A program made the translations under genes and the position numbers. This document shows positions 16,624 through 24,466 of a DNA stretch of 40,160 nt, one piece after another. Under the pieces are notes generated by a model, which saw only the letters and a list, made by a program, of their open reading frames with translations, did not search any database and had not been told where the DNA came from. The stretch is from contig JAFTLD010000068.1 of assembly GCA_017452945.1 (NCBI GenBank), positions 1 through 40,160 on the forward strand, in the 5' to 3' direction. Positions within the stretch are counted from its first letter, which is position 1; each line of letters starts with the position of its first letter. The stretch is from Clostridia bacterium (lineage in GTDB: Bacteria; Bacillota_A; Clostridia; Oscillospirales; CAG-272).

Positions 16624-17277
16624 ATGAGAATGAGAAGAAAGAAGCACGGTGCCGAGAGAATCGCTGCCTGCTCTGCCCTTTTGATCGAACATCCCGAGCT
16701 GCTGATGGCTGATCCCTGTGCGGCTTTCCCCGAAAAAAAGCCGCTCTCTCTTGAGATCGGCTGCGGCAAGGGTGCATTTGCCTGCGGAACGGCAGCCGCT
16801 CATCCCGATATGAATCTGATCGCCATGGAGCGCGTAGCCGACGTGGCTTGTCTTGCGCTTGAAAAGGCAAGCGCATGCGCAGATCAGCGTCCCGACAACC
16901 TGCGCTTTATCATTGGAAATGCGGAAAATCTGCCCGAATGGCTGCCTGCGCATTCGCTGGACACCATTTACCTGAATTTCAGCGATCCTTGGCCCAAGAG
17001 CGGCTACAAAAAGCGCAGACTGACGCACCGCGGCTTTCTTGAAAAGTACCGCGAGCTGCTCGTCCCCGGCGGTATGCTGAAATTCAAAACCGACAACCAC
17101 GACCTGTTCTTCTTCAGTCTTGAAGAATTTGAGGCTTGCGGCTTAGAGATCGTTTGGAAAACCGAGGATCTGCATGCAAGCGAAATGGCGGCAACAAACG
17201 TCATGACCGAATACGAGGCAAACTTCTCCTCCAAGGGCATGCCTATTTACTGTGCGCACGTGCGCTTTCCCGCATGA
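16624..17277 (+). CDS. trmB: tRNA (guanine-N7)-methyltransferase
   Basis: TrmB uses S-adenosylmethionine to methylate G46 in the variable loop of tRNAs. The 217-residue protein shows the SAM-binding motif LEIGCGKGAF (about residues 43-52), NLIAMERV, and the diagnostic NFSDPWPKSGYKKRRL (about 118-133), which contributes catalytic and tRNA-binding residues. The C-terminal ANFSSKGMPIY is also typical. The gene overlaps truB by four bases (ATGA) and follows ychF, so the three may share one transcript for translation-related functions. Confidence 0.94.
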   Translation: MRMRRKKHGAERIAACSALLIEHPELLMADPCAAFPEKKPLSLEIGCGKGAFACGTAAAHPDMNLIAMERVADVACLALEKASACADQRPDNLRFIIGNAENLPEWLPAHSLDTIYLNFSDPWPKSGYKKRRLTHRGFLEKYRELLVPGGMLKFKTDNHDLFFFSLEEFEACGLEIVWKTEDLHASEMAATNVMTEYEANFSSKGMPIYCAHVRFPA

Positions 17278-18194
17278 GTACGCCTGCAGTTGAGCCGAGC
17301 GGCATTCTGCTCATCAACAAGCACGCGGGCGCAACCTCGCACGACATTGTCTACAAGGTACGTCGCGCGTTGCACACAAAACGCGTAGGTCATACAGGCA
17401 CGCTTGATCCCATGGCTACGGGCGTTCTGGTCGTGCTTGTGGGCAGAGCAGCTAAGGCATGCGAGTACGTCAGCCACGACCGCAAGGTCTACAGGGCTAC
17501 GCTGCGCCTGGGTTTGACTACCGACACCGAGGACGTCACGGGAACGGTGCTGACCACGTGCGATACACTGCCCTCTCCCGATCGGGTGGCGGAGGCGTGC
17601 AGCCGCTTTACAGGCAAGATCCAACAGATCCCGCCCATGTACAGCGCCTTAAAGGTGGATGGCCAAAAGCTTTGCGACCTTGCGCGCAAGGGGATCGAAG
17701 TAGAAAGAGCGGCACGCGAGGTCGAGATCTATTCGCTTTCCTGCGAACCGACCGACTCCGAGCGTGATTACATTCTCACCGTAGATTGCTCGGGCGGCAC
17801 TTACATCCGCACGCTTTGCGCCGACATTGGCGCAGCCTTGGGCTGCGGCGGTGTCATGACAACCTTGGAGCGCGTGCAAACGGGTACTTTCCCTTTGGAT
17901 CAATGCATTACGACCGCAGAGTTGGAGGCCATGGACGACGCGCAAAGAATCGCGCGCTTGCTCACCGTTGAGGTGCTGTTCTCCGATTTGCCCCGTGTTT
18001 GCCTTTCGGATTTTTACAAAAGGCTTTGCCGAAATGGCTGCGAGATCTATCAAAACAAGATACACACGAATTTTAAAGTAGGTCAGCGCGTACGCATCTG
18101 TGACGCAAACGGGCATTTCTTTGCCCTTGGTGAGGTGCGAGAGTACGAGGGCGGCACAGCCATTGCCATGATCAAGCTGTTTGAATTAGAATAA
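17274..18194 (+). CDS. truB: tRNA pseudouridine(55) synthase
   Basis: TruB makes pseudouridine 55 in the T-loop of tRNAs. The 306-residue protein contains GILLINKHAGATSHDIV, the catalytic-Asp loop GHTGTLDPMATGVL (about residues 43-56), IQQIPPMYSALKVDGQKL, and CSGGTYIRTLCADIG. The C-terminal 60 residues form a PUA-like end (VGQRVRICDANGHFFALGEV). ATG 17274 overlaps the trmB stop codon, indicating translational coupling; a longer reading into trmB is not supported by homology or a ribosome site. Confidence 0.94.
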   Translation: MSTPAVEPSGILLINKHAGATSHDIVYKVRRALHTKRVGHTGTLDPMATGVLVVLVGRAAKACEYVSHDRKVYRATLRLGLTTDTEDVTGTVLTTCDTLPSPDRVAEACSRFTGKIQQIPPMYSALKVDGQKLCDLARKGIEVERAAREVEIYSLSCEPTDSERDYILTVDCSGGTYIRTLCADIGAALGCGGVMTTLERVQTGTFPLDQCITTAELEAMDDAQRIARLLTVEVLFSDLPRVCLSDFYKRLCRNGCEIYQNKIHTNFKVGQRVRICDANGHFFALGEVREYEGGTAIAMIKLFELE

Positions 18195-18270
18195 ACACTC
18201 CATCGGCAAGGGGTTACTCCCACCGTTATCGGCAAGAGCAAGCTCCTGCCCTACCGAAACGAGGTTTGGT

Positions 18271-19593
18271 ATGAAACAGAACATCAGATTTTTTTGCTTA
18301 TTGTGCTTCATAGCGATTTTGAGCTCGTCTTTCTTTTCATCGTGCGGCTCTTTGAGCGACTCCGACAGAATGACGCTCAACATCGTTGATGATCCGAACG
18401 GCTCAGGGAAAACCTGTGAGATCTATGACTTTAACGGAGAGGAAATCACAAAGCTCGTCATTCCCCGCAAGGCACGTGGCTATAAGATCATTGGCATAGG
18501 CACCGGTGCATTTTCCGGCTGCAATAACCTGACGAACGTCAAGCTCCCCCGAGGTATTCTGTACATCGGTGCAAGCGGCTTTGCGGGCTGTGAAAGCTTA
18601 GAAAACATAGAGCTTCCCGACAGCCTCACGGAAATACACAATTATGCTTTTTCAAATTGCCGATCCTTGACGCAAATTCACTTTCCCGACAGTATAACAC
18701 TCATTGATCATGCTGCATTTCAAGGCTGCTCCTCTCTGTCGGAAATTGACCTTCCCGACAGCCTGGCAGCTATCGGAGAAGGTGCATTTGAGGAATGCAC
18801 CTCATTGAAAAACGTGGTCATTCCGGACAGCATATTCAATATAGGCAATCGGTCCTTCAAAAATTGCACTTCCTTAAAGAGCGTGACATTCGGCAAGGGC
18901 TTGGAAATCGTCGGTTCCGCGTCCTTTTCCGGCTGTACCGCTTTGGAGCATGTAAATTTTCCCGAGGACATAACGATTGATATGTCTGCGGGGAGATTCG
19001 GAGTGGAGGTCGGTGACTACGCCTTTTCAGACTGCGTTTCCTTGAAAAGCATTACCATTACCAACGGTGTAAGTAGCGTGAGCAATTTTGCATTCCAAAA
19101 TTGCACCGCTTTGACGGATGTAACGCTGGGAAATGATTTGTGTACGGTTGGACCGGGTCTGTTCTACGGTTGCACTGCTCTGGAGAGCATTGTGCTCCCG
19201 GACAAAATATATGATGTCACAAGTACGATGTTTTATGGCTGTACGAGCTTGAAAAACGTAGATTTGGGAGATGGCGTAAATATCAACATAATAGGTGCCG
19301 CTGCCTTTTTCGGATGTACCTCCCTTGAGAGCATTGCTCTGCCCGAATACGTTCAATACATTGATCGTGAGGCATTTCAGAATTGCACAGCTCTGACGAA
19401 AATCACTATCCCCGCAGACATCTATATGATTGACCAAAAGGCCTTCTTCGGCTGCTCTTCCCTAACCTCGATCCATTACGGTGGCACGATGAAGCAATGG
19501 AATAGCATCCGGCTCGGTGATGACTGGGACAGCGGTACGGCGAACTATACTGTATATTGCACAGACGGTACACTGACTAAACAAAACCCTTGA
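18271..19593 (+). CDS. BspA-like leucine-rich repeat lipoprotein
   Basis: The 440-residue protein has a lipoprotein signal peptide ending in FFSSC (Cys25), then an array of about 14 LRR_5/BspA-type repeats of 22-26 residues with the consensus I-x-x-x-A-F-x-x-C-x-x-L-x-x-I-x-(L/I)-P-(D/x)-x. The array covers residues 70 to about 415 and forms a solenoid for binding proteins or surfaces. GAGG precedes the ATG. It is 76 bases downstream of truB, in a spacer containing small palindromic fragments, and is probably a separate unit. The ligand is unknown. Confidence 0.9.
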   Translation: MKQNIRFFCLLCFIAILSSSFFSSCGSLSDSDRMTLNIVDDPNGSGKTCEIYDFNGEEITKLVIPRKARGYKIIGIGTGAFSGCNNLTNVKLPRGILYIGASGFAGCESLENIELPDSLTEIHNYAFSNCRSLTQIHFPDSITLIDHAAFQGCSSLSEIDLPDSLAAIGEGAFEECTSLKNVVIPDSIFNIGNRSFKNCTSLKSVTFGKGLEIVGSASFSGCTALEHVNFPEDITIDMSAGRFGVEVGDYAFSDCVSLKSITITNGVSSVSNFAFQNCTALTDVTLGNDLCTVGPGLFYGCTALESIVLPDKIYDVTSTMFYGCTSLKNVDLGDGVNINIIGAAAFFGCTSLESIALPEYVQYIDREAFQNCTALTKITIPADIYMIDQKAFFGCSSLTSIHYGGTMKQWNSIRLGDDWDSGTANYTVYCTDGTLTKQNP

Positions 19594-19652
19594 CCTACCC
19601 AATTGAACGTATCTGAGAGAATCTCTGATATTTCCTTATTTCTGCATATTAA

Positions 19653-19692
19653 AAGCACCGGCGTGATACTCCACCAAGAGTATCACGCCGGT
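19653..19692 (-). terminator. Terminator of the GntR/ABC operon
   Basis: A perfect 14-bp stem (19657-19670 with 19679-19692, loop of eight) is followed on the minus strand by GCTTTTAAT. It lies 26 bases beyond the permease stop and may also slow plus-strand transcription from the leucine-rich repeat gene. Confidence 0.8.
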
Positions 19693-19718
19693 TTCGGTTC
19701 GTTACTTTTTGAAAGTCT

Positions 19719-20732
19719 TTATCCTTTGGCAGCAAGCAATAGAACAGGCAAGATAAAGCCGACTACTGTTGTAATGATGTCGATCAATTTGAACTTAAAG
19801 CCTCTTCTGTAAATCAGATACCCCGATAGCATGAAGATCAGATAGAATAGCATCAGAATTGGTTGGAATCCAACCCCGGTAAGCAACATATAACAGTAAC
19901 CGTATATCGGGATGAGCGTTTTGTAACCGACCAAGGAGTTTGATATTTCCCCTGCCCGCTCGGCTCCCTTTTTCACAAAGCTGACCACGTATCCTTGGGC
20001 TGCTGCAATACCCACAGCACCCCAGAAAAAGAACATATACCAACACTCATGTATCGCTTCGGCATTCGAATCCCAGCGCGAAGGATGATTGATTTCAATC
20101 AGATCCTGGTAAAGTACGGTGAGATTGTTCATTGGCGTATACAGGATTCCCCAGCCGCTCAACTTTCCGGCAAGCTCGTATTCAAACACAAAATCCCACG
20201 TGACGGCTACCAAAGCCGGCAGAAAAATCCACAGTGCACAAAACAGCACGCCGTCTGCCACGGTGTTCGCTTGGATAAACAGGAATGAAAAGACACTATA
20301 GATCACAAACGCCAACAAAAGCGAGAGCACATAGTACACAAACATGTACCCAAGTGCAAAGTAATCAGTTTGCAGCGCAAGCCAAAGATAGCTTGCGACA
20401 AAGGTGAACGAATAAATGACAATCACCTGAATCCATCCGCTGACAAAATGGACGAGTGCCAGTTTGCTGCGCTTGATCGGAAAGAAATACAGCGTATCAA
20501 GATTTCTGCGGTTTTTGAGTCCCGAAAGCTCAAAAAGCGGCACAATGCTTGCCGTAACACAAAGGGCGATTGCAAGCATGTAAAGCCCGCTTTGGCAACC
20601 TTCCACATACCGCGATGTATTGCATTCGTTAATACCTACCAAGCATACCGCAACCAAGAGTGCTGAAAGGATCAGCGTTCTGATTGCGCTGTTTTTTAAT
20701 CTGTAAACAAGATAGCGATAAAACGTTTTCAT
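19719..20732 (-). CDS. ABC transporter permease (YtrC/YtrD-like)
   Basis: This 337-residue integral membrane protein has about eight hydrophobic segments (for example AIRTLILSALLVAVCLVG, GLYMLAIALCVTASIVPLF, VIYSFTFVASYLWLAL, YYVLSLLLAFVIYSVFSFLF). The sequence FFPIKRSKLALVHF after the second helix is typical of permeases in GntR-regulated YtrBCDEF-type export systems. The start overlaps the stop of the ATPase gene by four bases. With the ATPase it should form an exporter, perhaps responding to cell-wall-active compounds; the substrate is not evident. Confidence 0.82.
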   Translation of the reverse strand: MKTFYRYLVYRLKNSAIRTLILSALLVAVCLVGINECNTSRYVEGCQSGLYMLAIALCVTASIVPLFELSGLKNRRNLDTLYFFPIKRSKLALVHFVSGWIQVIVIYSFTFVASYLWLALQTDYFALGYMFVYYVLSLLLAFVIYSVFSFLFIQANTVADGVLFCALWIFLPALVAVTWDFVFEYELAGKLSGWGILYTPMNNLTVLYQDLIEINHPSRWDSNAEAIHECWYMFFFWGAVGIAAAQGYVVSFVKKGAERAGEISNSLVGYKTLIPIYGYCYMLLTGVGFQPILMLFYLIFMLSGYLIYRRGFKFKLIDIITTVVGFILPVLLLAAKG

Positions 20733-21610
20733 TTCAAATACCCCCTGTTCTCTACCTCATGGATAAAGATCTCTTCAAAATCCATGGGCATTTCTTCTAT
20801 CACCGCAGGGTTCAGCTTTTGCAGTAAGGGCAAAAGCTCGGTACTGTTCCCTTCAAGCACAACGCGCACAAAGCGTCCGCTCTTTTCAAGCGAGGTCACG
20901 GGCAGGTGCGCAAAAGCATCGTCGGAAATCTCTTCTAAAAATGCAAGCTGGAACTTACAGAAACGATTGACCTTTTCGGCTATATCGCCCGAGCTGGACA
21001 CGGTCATATTATCCAACAGGACGTACGTGTCACAAAAGTCCTCCAGCTCACGCAGTGAATGGCTTGAAATGATGACAGAGGTACCGTATTGCTCAACAAA
21101 CTCGTTGAGTGCCCGTTTGAAAGTCAGACGCGAAAGCGGATCAAGGCCGTCAAACGCCTCGTCAAGCAACAGATATTTCGGCTTGACTGCAAGGGCTAAG
21201 GAAATGTACAGCTGCCTGCGCATACCCTTGGAAAAATTCCGGATTGGTTTTTTGGGGTCAAGAGAAAAATTCTTCATGAATTGCACAAAGATCTCGCGAT
21301 CGATCCCGGGGTAAAAGACCTTGTACATTTTGTAAAGATTCTCTCCCGTTGTATAAATGGTAAAATACGGATCGTCCGGCAGGAAAAACAATTGCTCGCG
21401 TGCGTCCTCTTCGGCAACGCTTTTGCCATCTATGAGAATTTCACCTTGCTTTACGGTATATACACCCGAGATCAAGCGGAGCAGTGTGGTTTTGCCGGCA
21501 CCGTTAATGCCTACAAGTCCCATAACACTGCCTTCCTGCAGCGTCAGGTTGACGTTTGTCAATATGATCTTTTCATCAATATCATGTCCCAGATTTTTTA
21601 CCTCAATCAT
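20729..21610 (-). CDS. ABC transporter ATP-binding protein (YtrB-like)
   Basis: The 293-residue ATPase has Walker A GINGAGKTTLL (about residues 34-44), a slightly unusual signature FSKGMRRQL in place of LSGGQ (common in this exporter group), Walker B YLLLDEAFDGLD and the switch histidine in ISSHSL. The 85-residue C-terminal tail resembles the regulatory region of YtrB/EcsA-like proteins. It overlaps the regulator gene upstream by eight bases and the permease gene downstream by four, showing a tightly coupled operon. Confidence 0.92.
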   Translation of the reverse strand: MIEVKNLGHDIDEKIILTNVNLTLQEGSVMGLVGINGAGKTTLLRLISGVYTVKQGEILIDGKSVAEEDAREQLFFLPDDPYFTIYTTGENLYKMYKVFYPGIDREIFVQFMKNFSLDPKKPIRNFSKGMRRQLYISLALAVKPKYLLLDEAFDGLDPLSRLTFKRALNEFVEQYGTSVIISSHSLRELEDFCDTYVLLDNMTVSSSGDIAEKVNRFCKFQLAFLEEISDDAFAHLPVTSLEKSGRFVRVVLEGNSTELLPLLQKLNPAVIEEMPMDFEEIFIHEVENRGYLK

Positions 21611-21956
21611 TGCTTCCGTATACCTCCTCTATCCAATCTAAAACCGTTTGCTTGTCTATGCCGCGATCCCGCATCGCGTAAATCAGCGCAAGATCCGCAT
21701 TCTCAGTCTTGTGTTCCCTACCGCCCTTATAAGTCACGTACACACCCTTTTTGGGCAAGGAGCAAATATACCCGTCCTGTTCAAGCTTGGCATATGCCTT
21801 TGCCACAGTGTTGGGATTGACCGAAAGTTCGCCCGCCGCTACTCTGACTGAGGGCAGCTTTTCACCATCCCTGATGATGCCTTGCCTGATATACTCCTTG
21901 TATCTTTGGGCAATTTCCAGATAGATATCCTGATTGCCCGAAAAGCTGAATTTCAT
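21603..21956 (-). CDS. GntR-family regulator, YtrA subfamily
   Basis: The 117-residue protein has the GntR winged helix (about residues 8-76: IYLEIAQRYKEYIRQG, LPSVRVAAGELSVNPNTVAKAYAKLEQDGYI) and only a short helical tail for dimerisation, the hallmark of the YtrA subfamily. These repress the ABC exporter genes encoded with them. GGGAGGAG lies before the ATG. The 9-bp tandem repeats over the promoter upstream are possible operator sequence. Confidence 0.9.
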   Translation of the reverse strand: MKFSFSGNQDIYLEIAQRYKEYIRQGIIRDGEKLPSVRVAAGELSVNPNTVAKAYAKLEQDGYICSLPKKGVYVTYKGGREHKTENADLALIYAMRDRGIDKQTVLDWIEEVYGSND

Positions 21957-21972
21957 AGGCTCCTCCCTTCTT

Positions 21973-22008
21973 CTGTATTATCTGTACTATCTGTATCATG
22001 TGTATCAT
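21973..22008. repeat. Four 9-bp tandem repeats over the ytrA-type promoter
   Basis: CTGTATTAT, CTGTACTAT, CTGTATCAT and GTGTATCAT follow one another without gaps, covering the transcription start region and the -10 box of the GntR/ABC operon. They could be operator half-sites or a slippage-prone tandem repeat. Confidence 0.7.
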
Positions 22009-22032
22009 ACCATACATTGGTTGGGTTGTCAA
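22004..22032 (-). promoter_or_regulatory. Sigma-A promoter of the GntR/ABC operon
   Basis: On the minus strand TTGACA (22027-22032) and TATGAT (22004-22009) are separated by 17 bases. The -10 box overlaps the last 9-bp repeat. Confidence 0.78.
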
Positions 22033-22052
22033 TAACTTTTGAAAAATTCCAT

Positions 22053-22075
22053 AAAAAAAGAGCCGATAAAGGCTC
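22053..22075 (-). terminator. Minus-strand hairpin with T run
   Basis: A short GAGCC/GGCTC stem (22060-22064, 22071-22075) is followed on the minus strand by seven T. It is adjacent to the 16-base CTTCTCATAAGGAAGT (22076-22091), which recurs inverted at 22995-23010. Confidence 0.55.
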
Positions 22076-22104
22076 CTTCTCATAAGGAAGTTGGCAAGTG
22101 CGTT

Positions 22105-22131
22105 GTAGGGACCGACGTCCTCGGCGGTCCG
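22105..22131. repeat. Single GTAGGG palindromic element
   Basis: GTAGGGACCGACGTCC is followed by TCGGCGGTCCG, an imperfect hairpin (GGACCG/CGGTCC). It is a member of the same family as the copies at 12168, 27007 and 28580, here in an intergenic position. Confidence 0.6.
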
Positions 22132-22169
22132 TTAAGGTAAAAATTTGATACGCTGTAAACAAAGAATTA

Positions 22170-22200
22170 ACCCCGACAGATCTTCAAAGTCTGTTGGGGT
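22170..22200. terminator. Hairpin downstream of the GNAT gene
   Basis: An 11-bp stem with one G-T pair (ACCCCGACAGA with TCTGTTGGGGT) lies 37 bases past the acetyltransferase stop. A T-rich tail follows on the plus side and a weaker TTAATTC on the minus side, so it may act in both directions. Confidence 0.5.
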
Positions 22201-22236
22201 AATTTTATTTTGTTTTGTTCGATAAATTGGAATTTG

Positions 22237-22677
22237 TTATTCTACTACGAATTCTGTCCACTCTATTTTGTTGTATTGCATGACATCCACAGACTTTTTC
22301 ATGCCCAGCTTCTCATAGAACCCAACTGCATTTTCGTTGGCAATCAAATAAACCGCAATATCCTTTTCGCCACCCGCGATGCTGTGGGCGGTTCTCATCA
22401 GCTGTCTGCCAATACCTTGTCCTGTGTAAGCTCTGTCTACACCCAAATCTGTAACATAAAGCCAATAAGCAAAATCAGTTAAGCCAAACAAAACACCTAC
22501 AACAATGCCATCTTCATTTCGGGCTACAAGGCTGATAGAAGCAGTTGTAACAAGTTTAGCAATTCTATCCTCAAACCGTTCTTTTGGGTATTGAGACCCT
22601 AAGTCTGTTCTTTTTAGAAATGCTATATATTCTTCCGCAGAAATTCGTTCTTCCAAAATTTTTACCTTCTCGTTCAT
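22237..22677 (-). CDS. GNAT-family N-acetyltransferase
   Basis: The 146-residue protein is a single GNAT domain that transfers an acetyl group from acetyl-CoA. The acetyl-CoA-binding motif A is clear: LYVTDLGVDRAYTGQGIGRQLMRTA (Q-x-x-G-x-G/A type, about residues 73-97), followed by IAVYLIANENAVGFYEKLGMKKS, which is motif B. The substrate is unknown. The gene is visibly richer in A+T than its neighbours (about 35% G+C in the 60 bases from 22441) and lies within a segment bounded by imperfect inverted repeats, both suggesting acquisition. It has its own promoter and a leader of about 100 bases containing two small hairpins (22729-22747, 22751-22760). Confidence 0.88.
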   Translation of the reverse strand: MNEKVKILEERISAEEYIAFLKRTDLGSQYPKERFEDRIAKLVTTASISLVARNEDGIVVGVLFGLTDFAYWLYVTDLGVDRAYTGQGIGRQLMRTAHSIAGGEKDIAVYLIANENAVGFYEKLGMKKSVDVMQYNKIEWTEFVVE

Positions 22678-22783
22678 ACAATGCCTCCGTAAAATTCTTA
22701 TTTATCGTTCTGTTTTATCGCAAGTTTCGCCTTTGTATTACAAAGGCATCGGGCAACGCCCATACCCCTATAATGCTGATTGT

Positions 22784-22812
22784 ATTATATCATAAATCAG
22801 CAGAGAAAGCAA
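22784..22812 (-). promoter_or_regulatory. Sigma-A promoter of the GNAT gene
   Basis: On the minus strand TTGCTT (22807-22812) and TATAAT (22784-22789) are 17 bases apart. The -35 box directly abuts the palindrome array that starts at 22814. Confidence 0.65.
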
Positions 22813-22813
22813 G

Positions 22814-22980
22814 AGTGATATTCCGACTTCGTCGGAGTGATATTATACGGCTTCGCCGTGTAGTGATATTGTTCGGCTTTGCCTCACAGTGATATTTTAT
22901 TCGCCTCCAAAACTCGCGAAGCGAATATCACTCGGCGCAAGACGAATATCACTGCGAAGCAATAGAACTCGCCGCAGGCG
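22814..22980. repeat. Array of AGTGATATT boxes alternating with mini-palindromes
   Basis: AGTGATATT occurs at 22814, 22836, 22862 and 22888, and its inverse AATATCACT at 22924 and 22945. Between the boxes are small hairpins such as CCGACTTCGTCGG (22823-22835) and ACGGCTTCGCCGT (22847-22859). The array thus has a four-direct plus two-inverted arrangement. No gene lies in 22813-22989. Confidence 0.75.
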
Positions 22981-23016
22981 AATAAAACTGCGAGACTTCC
23001 TTATGAGAAGTCTCGC
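22981..23016 (-). terminator. Terminator of the nrdR operon
   Basis: A perfect 10-bp stem GCGAGACTTC/GAAGTCTCGC (22990-22999 with 23007-23016) is followed on the minus strand by AGTTTTATT. It lies 13 bases past the stop of the Cys-rich membrane protein gene. Confidence 0.7.
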
Positions 23017-23029
23017 AAACGGCCTTTTT

Positions 23030-23773
23030 TCAATCAAACTTTTTGCACAGGTGATCTGTGCAATTTTTACACTTGAGCGACTGATTATATGTATCGGTAA
23101 AGCGCTCGGGGTGCGTATACACTTGAATTTCCCAAATGACGAAGATCACGGTTGCAAGACCTGCAAGCGACCAGGAATACACACCGGGAATAAACAAAAA
23201 CGGCGTGAACATCATAAAGTGATCCCAGTTAAAAATACGGCAGGTGGTGCAGCAGCGGTTCTTCATCATCCACACGCGGAAAGGACACCAGAATAATACG
23301 CAGATCAGGTCGCACACATAAAATGCCCCCACGAAAAGCAACGGGAACCAATATGCTCCCATCGGTTTTAGCCACACGAACCATACTACAGCCAATGCGG
23401 CAGTCAAGGGCCCCCAAAAGCACCAAACCCTCAAAGCCTCCTTGATATATCTCTTTCTAAGTGCTTTTCGGTCAACGTTCTCACATTTTGCACATGGGCT
23501 GAAGTTTCTGCGGAACACCTTTAGCGATCCCATTGCGTACAGGCCCTTGCTGGGTACGATTTGAAAGATCATGTCAAACATCCAAACGCCCCACAAGAAA
23601 TACAAAAACAGATGCGTTGGATGGAATTGGGCAAACAGCACCGTACCTTCTATGATGTTGGCAGTTTCCGGCCGAAATATGCACAAAAGAATGAGTGCAA
23701 TCAGCACAAAACAACGGTAAAGAAAGCGCAACAAGTACGTTTTCTTCATTTTTGACATATGCTTCACGAACAT
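23030..23773 (-). CDS. Cys-rich integral membrane protein of unknown function
   Basis: The 247-residue protein has about six hydrophobic segments and three cysteine clusters suited to metal binding: CAKCEN (about residue 93), CPFRVWMMKNRCCTTCRIFNW (about 167-187, split by several polar residues) and the C-terminal CKNCTDHLC. The middle segment recalls a conserved group of Clostridial hypothetical proteins, but I cannot assign a function; redox or metal sensing is only a guess. AAGAGGA precedes the ATG. It starts one base after the nrdR stop and shares its promoter. Confidence 0.8.
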   Translation of the reverse strand: MFVKHMSKMKKTYLLRFLYRCFVLIALILLCIFRPETANIIEGTVLFAQFHPTHLFLYFLWGVWMFDMIFQIVPSKGLYAMGSLKVFRRNFSPCAKCENVDRKALRKRYIKEALRVWCFWGPLTAALAVVWFVWLKPMGAYWFPLLFVGAFYVCDLICVLFWCPFRVWMMKNRCCTTCRIFNWDHFMMFTPFLFIPGVYSWSLAGLATVIFVIWEIQVYTHPERFTDTYNQSLKCKNCTDHLCKKFD

Positions 23774-23774
23774 A

Positions 23775-24236
23775 TCACGTGTTCCTCTTAGACTGTCGGC
23801 GCTTGAGTGATTTCAGTTCAGCCATAAACGAATCAATATCATTGAATTCACGGTATACGGAAGCGAAACGCACGTACGCCACCTCATCACGCTCACGCAA
23901 CAGATCCATAACCATTTCGCCAAGCTCTTTGGACGTAACCTCCTGGCGCAGCGTATTCTGCAGCTCCTGCTCGATCATGTTCACGATTTCTTCCGCATTG
24001 ACAGGGCGCTTTTGTGTTGCCTTAAGCACGCCTACCAACAGCTTAGCCTTATCGAACAGCTGCTTTTCCCCACTCTTTTTGACAACAAAGATCTGTACCG
24101 ATTCCATGATCTCAAAAGTAGTAAAGCGTTTTTGACACTGCAGACACTCACGTCTGCGGCGAATACTGCTGCCATCGTTGACAGGTCTGGAATCCACGAC
24201 TTTGCTCTCCGCAAATCCACAAGCAGGACAATTCAT
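23775..24236 (-). CDS. nrdR: Transcriptional repressor NrdR
   Basis: NrdR represses ribonucleotide reductase genes in response to nucleotide levels. The 153-residue protein has the N-terminal zinc ribbon (Cys3, Cys6, Cys31, Cys34; MNCPACG, RRRRECLQCQKRFTT) followed by an ATP-cone domain (VVKKSGEKQLFDKAKLLVGV ... VAYVRFASVYREF). Length and motifs are standard. No ribonucleotide reductase gene lies in the window and I see no clear NrdR box next to it. It is probably co-transcribed with the Cys-rich membrane protein. Confidence 0.96.
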   Translation of the reverse strand: MNCPACGFAESKVVDSRPVNDGSSIRRRRECLQCQKRFTTFEIMESVQIFVVKKSGEKQLFDKAKLLVGVLKATQKRPVNAEEIVNMIEQELQNTLRQEVTSKELGEMVMDLLRERDEVAYVRFASVYREFNDIDSFMAELKSLKRRQSKRNT

Positions 24237-24278
24237 AAAAATCTATTTCCTCCGACAGAATAATTTGACTCTTAGACA

Positions 24279-24307
24279 AGTATATCATATTTTGTGCCAT
24301 TTGTAAA
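24279..24307 (-). promoter_or_regulatory. Sigma-A promoter of nrdR
   Basis: On the minus strand TTTACA (24302-24307) and TATACT (24279-24284) are 17 bases apart, with the nrdR start about 35 bases downstream of the presumed transcription start. Confidence 0.65.
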
Positions 24308-24466
24308 GCCTTTCCACAAGATATTGTGTCAATTCTTGCAAAAAAAACGCGAAATTTCAATATTTAGGGGTTCTTTTCCGAGATTCTGTCTGAATTTCCG
24401 GCACTTCCCTGTCGCATTTTTCTAAAAAATATGATATGATGAATACAGAAAAGCATGGAGGTTACT

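Noticed and set aside
17136..17273. N-terminal extension of truB inside trmB
   Set aside because: The TruB family begins near MSTPAVEPSGILLINK; ATG 17274 overlaps the trmB stop, a typical coupling, and the extension is a shifted reading of trmB.
22814..22960. CRISPR-like spacing of short repeats
   Set aside because: Repeat boxes are only 9 bases, occur in both orientations, and the spacers are palindromes, not unique sequences; no cas genes are nearby.
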